NCBI GenBank assembly: GCA_019119635.1
Contig: DWWP01000058.1
Span: 1-64,000, forward strand
DNA: 64,000 nt
Reading direction: 5' to 3'
From: Candidatus Dietzia intestinipullorum
GTDB taxonomy: Bacteria; Actinomycetota; Actinomycetes; Mycobacteriales; Mycobacteriaceae
The notes under the pieces were generated by a model, which saw only the letters and a program-made list of their open reading frames with translations, was not told where the DNA came from and did not search any database. Position 1 is the stretch's first letter; each line of letters opens with the position of its first letter. Position numbers and translations under genes: made by a program. This document shows positions 1 through 10,745 of the stretch, piece after piece.

Positions 1-141
1 CTGTTCTGGTGCCCGCACTGTCAGTCGAAATAATTGGCGTTCTTGGCCTCTGGGTGACGACTTCGCCCGCTATGCTCCCTGAGTATTTCGCGGCGGCGCC
101 CGCCCGGTTCCGCCCACCTCCGACCGGAAACGAGGGCGCGT
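1..141. other. Upstream region of the symporter gene, no gene seen
   Basis: This stretch precedes the GTG start of the symporter. I see no convincing coding region, strong ribosome-binding site or hairpin. A purine-rich segment ending shortly before position 142 is the only candidate translation signal. The region is cut by the window edge. Confidence 0.5.
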
Positions 142-1626
142 GTGGACACCCTGAACGGCATTCTGGACAGTGCGTCGAGCGTGATCTGGGGGCCGTTCGT
201 CCTCATCCCGTTGCTCTTGCTCACCGGGGCCTACATGACGGTCCGACTGGGCGGGATCCAGTTCGTCCGGACCGGGGCGGCGCTCAGGCTGGGGCTGGTA
301 AAGCGGATGGACGAGGGCGCCAGTGGTGACATCTCCCAGTACCGGGCGCTCGCCACGGCGATGGCGGCGACCGTCGGCACGGGCAACATCGCCGGCGTCG
401 CCACCGCGATCGCGCTCGGCGGGCCGGGGGCGATCTTCTGGATGTGGATCAGCGGCATCTTCGGGATGGCGCTCAAGTACAGCGAGTCGTTTCTGGCCGT
501 GCGGTTCCGGGAGGCCGATGAGAAGGGCGGCCGCAACGGCGGGCCGCAGTACTACCTGACCAAGGGGATCCGGGGCGGTCTCTGGTCCCCGGTCGGGGCG
601 GTGCTGGCCTGGTCGTTCACCGCCTTCACGATCTTCGCGAGCTTCGGCATCGGCAACATGGTCCAGGCCAACTCGATGTCCGAGGCGATGAGCGACAGCT
701 TCTCGATCCCGGAATGGGGCACGGGGCTCGCTGTCGCGGCGATCACGCTCGTGGTGCTGGTCGGGGGAGTGCGCAGCATCAGCAGCGCGGCCGGGCGGAT
801 CGTCCCCACCATGGTCCTGCTGTTCATCGGGGCCCAGCTGTGGGTCCTCGTCGCGTTCGCCGATCAGGTGCCGTCCGCGGTCGCCACGATCTTCACCGAC
901 GCGTTCACCGGCAGCGCGGCCGCGGGCGGGTTCGCCGGCGCGGCGGTCATCGCCGCGATCCAGTTCGGCCTCGCGCGTGGCCTGTTCTCCAACGAGTCCG
1001 GCATGGGCTCAGCCGCCATCGCGGCCGGCGCGGCCAAGACCAGCCACCCGGTCCGGCAGGGGCTCGTGTCCATGACACAGACGTTCATCGACACCATCAT
1101 CCTGGTCACCCTCACGGCCCTGGCGATAGTCGTGACGGGCGCGTACACGCTCACCGACGAGGCGGGCGAGGCGCTGACCGGCGTGCGGCTGACCTCGGAG
1201 GCCTTCACCCTGGGGCTGCCGGGCGAGATCGGTGGGTACATGGTGGCCCTGTGCCTCCTGCTCTTCGCGCTCACGACCCTGTGGGGCTGGTCCTACTACG
1301 GTGAGCGCGCCATAGAACGGGCGCTGGGCACCGGCGCGGTCCTGCCGTTCCGCCTGGTCTGGGTGGTGATGGCCTACGTCGGCGCTACCACGCCGCTGGA
1401 GACGGTGTGGACCTTCTCCGACGTGATGAACGGCCTCATGGTGATCCCGAACCTCATCGGACTGCTGATCCTGTCCAATCTCGTGGCGAGGGAGACCCGG
1501 GCGTACCTGCGGTTCGATCCGACGCTGCGGGCGACCCAACACGAGATCGACGCCTTCTTCGTGGACGATCCCGCGTACCGGGGCTGGCGCGACCACGAGA
1601 AGTCGCTCGACGCGCTCGTGCCTTGA
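142..1626 (+). CDS. AGCS-family sodium (proton):alanine/glycine symporter
   Basis: Predicted inner-membrane permease of 494 residues importing small neutral amino acids (alanine or glycine) with a cation; the exact substrate is not readable. The family signature is visible around residues 60-100: a TVGTGNIAGVA segment followed by a GGPGAIFWMW helix. Later there are a GLARGLFSNESGMGSA motif and roughly ten hydrophobic segments, and the length matches the family (about 450-540). The start is GTG at 142 because the protein then begins just before the first membrane helix. It stands alone, followed by a strong 17-bp hairpin and a tRNA gene on the other strand. Family assignment is firm. Confidence 0.9.
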   Translation: MDTLNGILDSASSVIWGPFVLIPLLLLTGAYMTVRLGGIQFVRTGAALRLGLVKRMDEGASGDISQYRALATAMAATVGTGNIAGVATAIALGGPGAIFWMWISGIFGMALKYSESFLAVRFREADEKGGRNGGPQYYLTKGIRGGLWSPVGAVLAWSFTAFTIFASFGIGNMVQANSMSEAMSDSFSIPEWGTGLAVAAITLVVLVGGVRSISSAAGRIVPTMVLLFIGAQLWVLVAFADQVPSAVATIFTDAFTGSAAAGGFAGAAVIAAIQFGLARGLFSNESGMGSAAIAAGAAKTSHPVRQGLVSMTQTFIDTIILVTLTALAIVVTGAYTLTDEAGEALTGVRLTSEAFTLGLPGEIGGYMVALCLLLFALTTLWGWSYYGERAIERALGTGAVLPFRLVWVVMAYVGATTPLETVWTFSDVMNGLMVIPNLIGLLILSNLVARETRAYLRFDPTLRATQHEIDAFFVDDPAYRGWRDHEKSLDALVP

Positions 1627-1681
1627 CGCGGCTCACACCACCGTCCATACGAACCCCGGGGGGCGGTCTGGCCCGGAAGGA

Positions 1682-1719
1682 GGACGAGCCCCGGATCCGA
1701 GTGGATCCGGGGCTCGTCC
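1682..1719. terminator. 17-bp perfect hairpin between symporter and tRNA-Gly
   Basis: Positions 1682-1698 are perfectly complementary to 1703-1719 with a 4-nt GAGT loop. There is no U tract, as is usual for high-GC actinobacterial terminators. It lies between the stop of the plus-strand symporter and the 3' end of the minus-strand tRNA-Gly, so it can end transcription from both sides. Confidence 0.8.
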
Positions 1720-1720
1720 G

Positions 1721-1794
1721 TGGAGCGGGCGACGGGAATCGAACCCGCGTATTCTGCTTGGAAGGCAGAGGCTTTACCATTAAGCTACGCCCGC
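1721..1794 (-). tRNA. tRNA-Gly (anticodon TCC)
   Basis: Read on the minus strand the sequence folds as a cloverleaf. It has a 7-bp acceptor stem (GCGGGCG with CGCCCGC), a short D arm, and an anticodon stem TCTGC/GCAGA around loop CTTCCAA (anticodon TCC). The T arm holds GGGTTCGATTCCC and the discriminator is U. CCA is encoded (1721-1723). It decodes GGA and, by wobble, GGG. No other tRNA follows directly. Confidence 0.95.
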
Positions 1795-1919
1795 ATCGCG
1801 GCCTCTGACCAGGGCGTATCCGTCTGGTCTCGATCGCGCCCGGCCCACATTACCGGATGGGTCCCGGGCCCCCAACCCCCGGGACCCCCTGCAGAGTCCG
1901 CGGGCCGTGGTGTCTGTCG

Positions 1920-1925
1920 TACACT
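1920..1925 (+). promoter_or_regulatory. Candidate -10 element for tRNA-Pro
   Basis: TACACT fits the actinobacterial -10 consensus TANNNT and lies about 70 bp upstream of the mature tRNA-Pro, leaving room for a processed 5' leader. No clear -35 was seen, so the call rests on one hexamer. Confidence 0.35.
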
Positions 1926-1994
1926 TGGCGGGTTGGTGTTGCGGTCGGGCAGGTTCACCGTGCGACTCACGGGGTGGCAGGCCGCGCGATCCAC

Positions 1995-2071
1995 CGGGAT
2001 GTGGCGCAGCTTGGTAGCGCATCCGCTTTGGGAGCGGAGGGTCGCAGGTTCGAATCCTGTCATCCCGACCA
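1995..2071 (+). tRNA. tRNA-Pro (anticodon TGG)
   Basis: A full cloverleaf: acceptor CGGGATG pairs with CATCCCG, the D arm is GCGC/GCGC, anticodon stem TCCGC/GCGGA encloses loop TTTGGGA (anticodon TGG), and the T arm contains AGGTTCGAATCCT. The discriminator is A with encoded CCA at 2069-2071. It decodes CCA and, by wobble, CCG. It lies 49 bp upstream of tig on the same strand, as in related actinobacteria. Confidence 0.96.
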
Positions 2072-2120
2072 GCGTCAGCCCGGAAAACGAATCCCAGACT
2101 TCCCCTAGGAGCGAATCACC

Positions 2121-3545
2121 GTGAAGAGCACTGTCGAGCAGCTGAACCCGACCCGGGTCAAAGTCACCGTCGAGGTGCCGTTCGCGGAGCTCGAGCCCGA
2201 CTTCGACAAGGCCTACAAGTCGCTCGCCGGCCAGGTCAACATCCCCGGCTTCCGTCCCGGCAAGGCCCCGGCCAAGCTCCTCGAGGCGCGGATCGGTCGC
2301 CCGGCCGTGCTCGAGCAGGTCGTCAACGACATGATCCCGGGCCGCTACAGCGAGGCCGTCGACGAGCACGAGCTCAAGGTCCTGGCGCAGCCGGAGATCG
2401 AGGTGACCAAGATCGAGGACGGCGACGTCGTCGAGTTCACCGCCGAGGTCGACGTCCGGCCCGAGATCACGCTCCCCACGTTCTCGGAGCTGTCCGTCAC
2501 GGTGGAGACCCCCGAGACGGACGACGACGCGGTCGCCACCGAGCTCGACAACCTGCGTGCGCGCTTCGGCACCCTCAAGGGCGTCGAGCGCGGTGCGCAG
2601 ACGGGCGATTTCCTGTCCGTGGACCTCGCGGCGACCGTCGACGGCGAGCCCGTCGACGAGGCCTCCACCGAGGGCCTGTCCTACGAGCTCGGCTCGGGCA
2701 CGCTCGTCGAGGGGCTCGACGACGCCGCCGTGGGCCTCAAGGCCGGGGAGTCCAAGGAGTTCACCTCCTCCCTCGTGGCGGGCGACCATGCCGGCAAGGA
2801 GGCGGCCATCACCGTGACCGTTCAGTCGGTCAAGGAGCGCGAGCTCCCCGAGGCCGACGACGAGTTTGCGCAGATGGCCAGCGAGTTCGACACGCTCGAG
2901 GAGCTGCGCGCCGACCTGGAGAAGAAGGTCGCGGAGCAGAGCCGGGCCGGCCTCGCCGGCGAGATCCGCGACAAGGTGCTCGAGGTGCTCCTCGACGCCA
3001 CCGAGGTGCCCGCCCCGGAGGCGGTCGTCGATTCCGAGGCCCACGCGCAGATGCACCAGCTCCTCGACCAGTTCGGTGGGGACGCCTCGATCCTCGAGCA
3101 GGCGCTCGCCGCCGAGGGCACCGACCGCGAGACCTTCGAGGCCGAGACCCGCGAGGGCGCGGCCCGCGCGATCCGGACCCAGCTCCTGCTGGACGTCGTG
3201 GCCGAGGAGGCGCAGACAGATGTGTCGCAGGAGGAGCTCACGCAGCACATCATGTTCCAGGCCCAGCGCTATGGCATGGACCCCAACCAGTTCGTGCAGC
3301 AGATCCAGCAGGCCGGCCAGCTCGGCTCCCTGTTCGCCGACGTCCGTCGCTCCAAGGCGCTCGCCGACGTGATCGTCCAGGTCGACGTCACCGACACCGA
3401 AGGCAATGCGGTCGACACCACCGAGTTCTTCGGCTCCGGCGAGGACGCCGAGGCGGAGGGTGCCGACGGCGCCGCCGCGGGCTCGGATTCCGAGGCCCCC
3501 GAGACAGAGGCCACCGACTCCGAGGCGGCCGACCCGGAGAACTGA
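2121..3545 (+). CDS. tig: Trigger factor, ribosome-associated chaperone and prolyl isomerase
   Basis: Trigger factor of 474 residues binds ribosomal protein L23 at the exit tunnel and shields nascent chains. The N-terminal ribosome-binding domain contains the signature loop GFRPGKAP near residues 43-50. A central FKBP-type isomerase domain follows (about 150-235, starting GAQTGDFLSVDL), then a helical C-terminal substrate-binding domain (about 250-430). The last 40 residues are a Glu/Asp/Ala-rich acidic tail typical of actinobacterial homologues. GTG at 2121 has an AGGAG element about 10 nt upstream. It heads the tig-clpP1-clpP2-clpX protein-quality block. Confidence 0.97.
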   Translation: MKSTVEQLNPTRVKVTVEVPFAELEPDFDKAYKSLAGQVNIPGFRPGKAPAKLLEARIGRPAVLEQVVNDMIPGRYSEAVDEHELKVLAQPEIEVTKIEDGDVVEFTAEVDVRPEITLPTFSELSVTVETPETDDDAVATELDNLRARFGTLKGVERGAQTGDFLSVDLAATVDGEPVDEASTEGLSYELGSGTLVEGLDDAAVGLKAGESKEFTSSLVAGDHAGKEAAITVTVQSVKERELPEADDEFAQMASEFDTLEELRADLEKKVAEQSRAGLAGEIRDKVLEVLLDATEVPAPEAVVDSEAHAQMHQLLDQFGGDASILEQALAAEGTDRETFEAETREGAARAIRTQLLLDVVAEEAQTDVSQEELTQHIMFQAQRYGMDPNQFVQQIQQAGQLGSLFADVRRSKALADVIVQVDVTDTEGNAVDTTEFFGSGEDAEAEGADGAAAGSDSEAPETEATDSEAADPEN

Positions 3546-3868
3546 CAGCGGCGCCGGCCGGTCGGCCCCGCAGCCCCGGCCGGTTCGCCCGGTCCGCTCC
3601 GGCGGGTCCGACCCGCCGCGCGCACGAGAAGAGCGTCCCGCACACATCGCCCGAGTAGGGGGTGCGCGGGACGCTCTTCCCGTCGGGGGCGGGGTGCCGG
3701 CCGCTTCCGGCCCGCTGCTGCTCGGGGCGCCGGGGACGCCGATGGCGCAGACGCTGAGAGCGAACACCCGGCCCGCCGGGACTGTTGGGTCGGACGTGTT
3801 GGTTAGTGTTTGGCGTAAGCGTTTCCCCGATCGCCGGACGGTCGGGCGCCGCGGAAAGCGGCGAGACG
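3546..3868 (+). other. 323-bp tig-clpP1 intergenic region
   Basis: The first half holds a strong hairpin described separately (3628-3679). The second half (about 3740-3868) is the clpP1 leader and should contain its promoter. TTGGTTAGTGTTTGG around 3798-3812 is the least GC-rich patch. In mycobacteria clpP1P2 is activated by ClgR, but I could not identify a convincing ClgR box by eye. Confidence 0.5.
3628..3679 (+). terminator. Terminator hairpin after tig
   Basis: Positions 3628-3641 (GAAGAGCGTCCCGC) are the exact reverse complement of 3666-3679, giving a 14-bp stem with a 24-nt loop. It starts 83 nt after the tig stop codon and lies well upstream of clpP1, so it probably separates tig from the clp operon. 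Confidence 0.75.
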
Positions 3869-4537
3869 ATGAGCGAAGGTAGGTACCCCGTGGCCCAGAA
3901 CGGATCAGTGGCACAGCCCAGTTCGACTCCGACACAGCCCGCCCTCAACTCGCCCGGGACCCATGGGCTCAGTCTGGGGGACTCGGTCTACGAGCGCCTG
4001 CTGCAGGAGCGGATCATCTTCCTCGGCTCCCAGGTGGACGACGAGATCGCCAACCGACTCTGCGCGCAGATCCTCCTGTTGGCCGCCGAGGACCCCTCGC
4101 GCGATATCGCGATGTACATCAACTCGCCCGGCGGCTCGGTGACCGCCGGCATGGCCATCTACGACACCATGCAGTTCGTCGAGTGCGACGTGGCCACCTA
4201 CGGGATGGGCCTGGCCGCCTCGATGGGCCAGTTCCTGCTGGCCGCGGGCACCAAGGGCAAGCGTTACGCGCTGCCGCACGCCAAGATCATGATGCACCAG
4301 CCCTCGGCGGGCGTCGGTGGCTCCGCGGCCGACATCGCCATCCAGGCCGAGCAGTTCGCCTCGACCAAGCGCGAGATGGCCGAGCTCATCTCCGAGCACA
4401 CCGGTCAGAGCTTCGAGCAGGTCACCGAGGATTCCGACCGTGACCGGTGGTTCACGGCGCAGGAGGCCCTGGACTACGGCTTCGTCGACCACGTGATCGC
4501 CCGCGCCGCGCAGTCCGGCGGCACGTCGCCGTCGTGA
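3869..4537 (+). CDS. clpP1: ATP-dependent Clp protease proteolytic subunit ClpP1
   Basis: Serine peptidase of 222 residues, one of two ClpP paralogues that in mycobacteria form a mixed ClpP1-ClpP2 barrel fed by ClpX or ClpC1. The triad is Ser118 (GLAASMGQ), His143 (KIMMHQP) and an Asp near 192 (DSDRD). The core from about residue 32, [16 protein letters not shown], is nearly identical to mycobacterial ClpP1. I chose ATG at 3869; GTG at 3890, preceded by a GAAGGTAGG element, is an equally possible start. It is followed after 47 nt by clpP2, so the two are very likely cotranscribed. Confidence 0.95.
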   Translation: MSEGRYPVAQNGSVAQPSSTPTQPALNSPGTHGLSLGDSVYERLLQERIIFLGSQVDDEIANRLCAQILLLAAEDPSRDIAMYINSPGGSVTAGMAIYDTMQFVECDVATYGMGLAASMGQFLLAAGTKGKRYALPHAKIMMHQPSAGVGGSAADIAIQAEQFASTKREMAELISEHTGQSFEQVTEDSDRDRWFTAQEALDYGFVDHVIARAAQSGGTSPS

Positions 4538-4584
4538 CCCCGCAGGCCGACCACCCAGACCACCCCGACACCACGGAGTCCACG

Positions 4585-5208
4585 ATGACCTCACTGCCGT
4601 CCTCCCGGTACATTCTCCCGTCCTTCGTCGAGCACTCGAGCTACGGCGTCAAGGAGTCCAACCCGTATAACAAGCTCTTCGAGGAGCGGATCATCTTCCT
4701 GGGGACCCAGGTCGACGACGCCTCGGCGAACGACATCATGGCCCAGCTCCTCGTCCTCGAGGGGCAGGACCCGGACCGCGACATCACCATGTACATCAAC
4801 TCGCCGGGTGGCTCGTTCACCTCGCTCATGGCGATCTACGACACCATGCAGTACGTCCGGCCGGACGTCGTGACGGTCTGCCTGGGGCAGGCGGCGTCGG
4901 CGGCCGCGGTCCTGCTGGCCGCGGGCACCAAGGGCAAGCGTGCGGCGCTGCCCAACGCCCGTGTCCTCATCCACCAGCCGGCCACCGGCGGGATGCAGGG
5001 CCAGGTTTCGGACCTGGAGATCCAGGCCGCGGAGATCGAGCGGATGCGTCGCCTCATGGAGACCACGCTCGCGCTCCACACCGGCGTCGACGCGGACCAG
5101 ATCCGCAAGGACACCGACCGCGACAAGATCCTCACGGCCGAGGCCGCCAAGGAGTACGGGATCATCGACACGGTGTTCGACTACCGCAAACTGTCGGCGA
5201 CCAACTGA
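4585..5208 (+). CDS. clpP2: ATP-dependent Clp protease proteolytic subunit ClpP2
   Basis: Second ClpP paralogue, 207 residues. The triad is Ser105 (GQAASAAAV), His130 (VLIHQP) and an Asp near 179 (KDTDRD). The N-terminal [16 protein letters not shown] is the usual ClpP2 start and supports ATG at 4585. It differs from ClpP1 in the oxyanion and handle region in the manner expected for the partner subunit of a hetero-tetradecamer. It is followed by clpX after 148 bp, matching the Mycobacterium order clpP1-clpP2-...-clpX. Confidence 0.96.
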   Translation: MTSLPSSRYILPSFVEHSSYGVKESNPYNKLFEERIIFLGTQVDDASANDIMAQLLVLEGQDPDRDITMYINSPGGSFTSLMAIYDTMQYVRPDVVTVCLGQAASAAAVLLAAGTKGKRAALPNARVLIHQPATGGMQGQVSDLEIQAAEIERMRRLMETTLALHTGVDADQIRKDTDRDKILTAEAAKEYGIIDTVFDYRKLSATN

Positions 5209-5356
5209 GTCCCGGGCGGCGCGCCGCGGAGAGACGTGGCGCGCCGTCGGGTCCAATGGACCGAGCGCGCGGGGGGTCGGCTTTCCGGCCCGGCCCGCGT
5301 ACCGTCGACTTGAGGGGCCGAGGTCAGGGCCCCGGGAATGCGAGGACGTAGAACTC

Positions 5357-6625
<1,269 letters not shown>

Positions 6626-6649
6626 CCGGACCTCCGGGGCACCGCGCCC

Positions 6650-7930
6650 TCAACTGGTGACGCGCCGCTCGAGGAGCGCGGAGACGGCCATCCCCAGGAC
6701 GATCCCCCAGAACGGCGCCGAGATGCCGAGCAGGCTGACGTCCGCGACGGTCACCAGCAGGCACACCAGCGGCCCCAGCGCGCGGTCGGTGCGGAACGCC
6801 GTGACGAACGCGGACTGCAACGGGGCGAGCATGGCGAGTCCGCCGAGCGCGGCGATGAACGCGGCCGGCGTTCCGAGGCTGAGTCCGACGAAGGCCGGGG
6901 ACAGAACGCCGACCACCAACGCCAGAGTCCCGGTACCGATGGCCGCCGCGTAGTGGCGCCGGGGCTCACCGGAGGCGACGAGTAGAGCATTGGTCGGGCC
7001 GGTGAGGCACGTCGAGACGGCGCCGATGGCGGACACGCCCAGGGACCAGACACCGCACGCCACCGCGCTCGCGTTCACCGGCGGGTGGTGCCCCTTGGCC
7101 CGCAGGACCGCGATCCCCTGACCGTTCTGGACCACCAGGACCGTGATCGCCAGGGGGGCCACCAGCTCGGTGAGGGCCCGCAGGGTGAACTCCGGGGCCT
7201 GGAGCATCGGCGCCGCGAGGAGCCCGTCGTCGAGGACCCCGCGGGAGAGTCCACCGTCGAGGACGATGGCGACGATCCCCACCACCATCGCGGCGAGGAT
7301 GGGCGGGACGACCCGGGCGAGCCGGGGGACCGACCCGACGACGATGAACGCCAGCGCCATCGGCAGCGCGACACCGGCGGAGGCCCACACGGCGTCCACG
7401 AGGCCGAGACCGAACTGCAGGAACACGCCCGCGACCATCGCCATGATCAGCGGCATCGGGAGGCGGTCCATCGCCTGCCTGGCCAGGCCGCTGAGCCCCG
7501 TCACCAGGATCACGGCCCCGGTGACCAGATACGCGCCCAGCACCTCCGAGAAGGCCAGGTGGGTGAGCGAGTTCCCCACGATCACGGTGCCGGGGATGGT
7601 CCAGAAGAACGCCAGCGGCGTGCGGTACACCCAGCTCATGAGGATGGTCAGCACGCCGTTGGCAAAGAACACGCCGAAGATCCACGACGACATCTCCTGC
7701 GGGGTGAGCCCGCCCTGCTCGCCGGCCGTGAGGATCACGGCGACGGGACCGGTCGCGGAGAAGATCAGCGCGATGAGGGCGTTGGCGAGCTCGCGCGGCC
7801 CGAGGTCCGCGAGCACCTGCCGGGGCGAGGGGCGCCGGTGACGAGGGGCCTCGACGGGGGTGCGGGAAGGGCTGCGCACCGCGTCCGGCGCGTTGCTTCT
7901 GGTGGCGGTGGTGGCGCCGTCTGAGGTCAC
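6650..7930 (-). CDS. benE: BenE family benzoate/H+ symporter
   Basis: Inner-membrane permease of 426 residues that takes up benzoate for the ben pathway. After a 40-residue polar N terminus come about 11-12 hydrophobic segments. Family features include a TIPGTVIVGNSLTHLAFSE segment near the second helices and a PLAITVLVVQNGQGIAVLRAKG segment, with the conserved GPTNALLVAS region after it. Its GTG start shares the sequence GTGA with the benR stop (7927-7930), so it is the translationally coupled last gene of benABCDRE. C. glutamicum, as I recall, has benK between benR and benE; here benK is absent. Confidence 0.93.
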   Translation of the reverse strand: MTSDGATTATRSNAPDAVRSPSRTPVEAPRHRRPSPRQVLADLGPRELANALIALIFSATGPVAVILTAGEQGGLTPQEMSSWIFGVFFANGVLTILMSWVYRTPLAFFWTIPGTVIVGNSLTHLAFSEVLGAYLVTGAVILVTGLSGLARQAMDRLPMPLIMAMVAGVFLQFGLGLVDAVWASAGVALPMALAFIVVGSVPRLARVVPPILAAMVVGIVAIVLDGGLSRGVLDDGLLAAPMLQAPEFTLRALTELVAPLAITVLVVQNGQGIAVLRAKGHHPPVNASAVACGVWSLGVSAIGAVSTCLTGPTNALLVASGEPRRHYAAAIGTGTLALVVGVLSPAFVGLSLGTPAAFIAALGGLAMLAPLQSAFVTAFRTDRALGPLVCLLVTVADVSLLGISAPFWGIVLGMAVSALLERRVTS

Positions 7931-10725
7931 GGGGCTCCTGTGGGGTCCGGCTCGGCTCCGAACGGGTGCTCCGATCGGGAGGCGTACAGGGCGAGTTCGG
8001 TCCGCCCGCTCAGCCCGAGCTTCGTGTAGATGCGGGTGAGGTGGTACTGGATGGTCTTGACGCTGAGGAACAACTCCTCGGCGGCCTGGCCGTTGGTCCG
8101 GCCCGCCGCCACGATGGTGGCCACCGCGCGTTCCTGCGGCGTGAGAGTGGCGTTACCGCCGGTCCGGGCGACGTCGACACCGCCTGCGCGCCGTTCCCTG
8201 TCACACCGCTCGACGTAGGCGTGGGCGCCGAGTTGCTCGTACAGGTCGCGGGCGGTGCCGAGGGCGAGGTGGGCCTCACGGCGACGGCCGGCGCGGCGGA
8301 GGGTCTGGCCGAACCCGAAGTGGATGCGGGCGGAGTAGTACGGCATGGCGAGCCCGTCGAGGTACTCGAGACTCGCGTGGAAGATCCGGACGCACTCGTC
8401 CACGTCGCCGCGGACGGCGGCGATGCGCGAGCGCACCGCGCCGAGTCGGGCCAGGGTGGACCGGTGCGTCAGTTCGAGCGCCCGCTGTTCGGGCGGCCCG
8501 ATCAGGGCCTCGGCCTCGTCGAGCCGACCGGCCAGCACGAGCGCGTGCGCGTAGAGGTCGTGCCACGGCCAGTACCCCGGTTGGTCGATGTCGACCCGGC
8601 GTGCGAGGGCGTGGAGCGGCTCCGCCGCCCGTCGCACCGAGGTGTAGTCACCGGCGGCTGCGGCGACCTGCATACGGCCCATCGCGGAGGGGATGATCTG
8701 GACCGGGTACGCGTCGGAGGTGGTGGTCAGGTGTTTGAGGTGCGCCGCCGCCCCCAGGTGATCGCCACGCATGGAGCGGATGACGGCGCCCGGCCAGTGG
8801 ACCACCGGGGCGAGCAGGTCCAGCTCCAGCTCGTCGAGTCGGCGGGCGGCGGCGTCGACCACGCCCAGCGCCTCGTCCCACTCGCCGCGGAGGAGGTGTG
8901 TGCGGGCGAGCCACGCCTGCGACCACAACGAGATCCTGGCCGAGCCGGAGACGTCGGCGGTGGGGATCGCGGAGCCGAGCCGCCGCCGGGCGGTCTCGAG
9001 GTCGTCGCGGGCCAGAGCGATCCAGCCGGACGCCATCTCGAAGCGTTGGGCCACGGCCGGGGCCAGGCCCCCGAGCCTGGACTCGATGCCGGGCCCGGAT
9101 CGGGGGACGCCGTCGATCGCCTCGCCCAACACCATGACGGCCCGGGCCTCCTCGACCTCCGGCTGGTCCGGACGGCCCTCACCGATGACCTCCGCGGCCC
9201 AGTGCCGGAGCTGATCGGGTCGCCAACTGCACAGGTAGTGCAGGACGAACTTCTGCGCCAGGGAGACCGGATCGGGGGCGGTGTCGTCCGCGACCGCGTC
9301 CCGGCCGGCCCGGAGCGCCCGGAGGAGAAGCGTGTCGGCCTCACCGGCGTCGCCCACGTGGAGGGCGAGCGTACCCAGGACGGCGTCGCGGCGAGGATTG
9401 TCCCGCACCCGCTCCAGGGACCGCGACAGCGCCTTGGCCTCGCTGATCCGCCCGGCCCCCAGGAGCGCGTCGATCCCGTCGATCCTCAGACGGTGACCGA
9501 CCTCGGGCTCCGGCGTGAGGGCGGCCGAGGTGAGGTAGGCGTGGCCGGCGGCACTCCACCGACCCGCCTGCGCATGGACCAGCGCGCGGTCCCGCAGCGC
9601 CCGGCACAGTTCGGGATCGGTTCCGGTGGACGCGGCCGCGCGGTGCTCGAGCGCGGCGTCGGGGTCGGACTGCTCCGCGAGGCGTGCGGCGGTGCGGTGC
9701 AGGTTCAGCCGCTCGCGCGGGGCGATCTCACGCTGGATGGCGGTGCGGATGAGGGGCGAACGGAACGTGATGGTCGCCGCGCCGGGGGAGAAGTCCACGC
9801 GGAGCAGGCGGGCGCGGTGGGCGGCGTCGAGGGCGTCGATGACGGCGTCGGGGTCGTCCGCAGCCCCGTCACGGACGGCGGCCGCGAGCGCCGAGAGGGC
9901 GTCGAGCGTCACCGGCGGCGGGAGCAGCGCGGCGGCGTCGACCACCTCTCTGTGGCGGGGGCACAGCGCGACGAGCGAACTGCGGGTCTCCTGCTCGACG
10001 GAAGCGGGCAACGGGGGAGGAGAGTACGGGTGCTCCCACCAGGAGTCGCCCGCCTCGTCGGCGAGGTGGACGACGGCCTCGACCTCCCCCTCGGTGTACT
10101 CGAGGATCCGCCGGGCGACGGCGGGGGAGGGCTCGCGGCCGGTGCGGACCGAGACCAGCGAGCGGACCTCGTCGTTGCCCAGCGCCCCGAGCCGCATCGT
10201 CTCGCGGGCGAGATCGCTGCACAGGGCGGCGGACGGTCCGCCCGGCGGGCTCGCCGCGGTGAGGACCACGCACACCGACGCGCTGTCCAGGGACTGCAGG
10301 GCGGAGCCGAGCGCGCGCAGAGATGCCGGATCGGCCTGGTCGGCGTCATCGATCACGACGAGCGACCCGGGCCCGGCGTTCTCCAGTGCCGCGGTGAGCG
10401 AGTCGACCGGGGCCGCCTGCTCGGGTGCGGTGCCGTCGTCGTTGCCGTCTCCGGGGGCGGAGGCGGGCCGCGGCAGCCGCCGCAGGATCCGCTCGGCCAC
10501 CACCCACGGGGTGTCCTGCTCCCACGGCAGGGCGCGCACGAGTACCGAGGTCACCCCGGAGGTCCCGGACAGCACGGAGTCGACGAGGTGACTCTTGCCC
10601 CCGCCGTCCGGGGCGGTCACCAGTACGACCGTCGAACCGCGGGCCGTCACCGCGTCGTGGAGCGCGCGGAGGCGTTCCGTCGCGTGGTGGTGGCCGTGGC
10701 GGGGAGCCGGTGTCGTGGTGGTCAT
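7927..10725 (-). CDS. benR: LuxR-family (LAL/MalT-like) ATPase regulator, probable BenR activator
   Basis: Large STAND-type transcription factor of 932 residues. A P-loop lies near the N terminus (Ala38...GGGKS45), with a Walker B-like GSLVVIDDADQ further on. A long helical, TPR-like middle (about 350-840) is probably effector-sensing. The C-terminal LuxR helix-turn-helix starts at LTPQERAVATIVAAG, with TNGQAAEELFLSVKTIQYHL as the helix pair. C. glutamicum BenR is also a LuxR-type activator encoded between benD and benE, so context plus architecture make BenR likely; ligand and site are not shown by sequence. ATG at 10725 removes an unrelated upstream extension and leaves 20 nt after the benD stop. 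Confidence 0.88.
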   Translation of the reverse strand: MTTTTPAPRHGHHHATERLRALHDAVTARGSTVVLVTAPDGGGKSHLVDSVLSGTSGVTSVLVRALPWEQDTPWVVAERILRRLPRPASAPGDGNDDGTAPEQAAPVDSLTAALENAGPGSLVVIDDADQADPASLRALGSALQSLDSASVCVVLTAASPPGGPSAALCSDLARETMRLGALGNDEVRSLVSVRTGREPSPAVARRILEYTEGEVEAVVHLADEAGDSWWEHPYSPPPLPASVEQETRSSLVALCPRHREVVDAAALLPPPVTLDALSALAAAVRDGAADDPDAVIDALDAAHRARLLRVDFSPGAATITFRSPLIRTAIQREIAPRERLNLHRTAARLAEQSDPDAALEHRAAASTGTDPELCRALRDRALVHAQAGRWSAAGHAYLTSAALTPEPEVGHRLRIDGIDALLGAGRISEAKALSRSLERVRDNPRRDAVLGTLALHVGDAGEADTLLLRALRAGRDAVADDTAPDPVSLAQKFVLHYLCSWRPDQLRHWAAEVIGEGRPDQPEVEEARAVMVLGEAIDGVPRSGPGIESRLGGLAPAVAQRFEMASGWIALARDDLETARRRLGSAIPTADVSGSARISLWSQAWLARTHLLRGEWDEALGVVDAAARRLDELELDLLAPVVHWPGAVIRSMRGDHLGAAAHLKHLTTTSDAYPVQIIPSAMGRMQVAAAAGDYTSVRRAAEPLHALARRVDIDQPGYWPWHDLYAHALVLAGRLDEAEALIGPPEQRALELTHRSTLARLGAVRSRIAAVRGDVDECVRIFHASLEYLDGLAMPYYSARIHFGFGQTLRRAGRRREAHLALGTARDLYEQLGAHAYVERCDRERRAGGVDVARTGGNATLTPQERAVATIVAAGRTNGQAAEELFLSVKTIQYHLTRIYTKLGLSGRTELALYASRSEHPFGAEPDPTGAP

Positions 10726-10745
10726 GGGCTTCAGAGTAAGTCGGG

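Noticed and set aside
1785..3935. Long minus-strand open frame opposite tig (over 700 codons).
   Set aside because: It covers tRNA-Pro and all of tig in antisense and shows only shadow composition.
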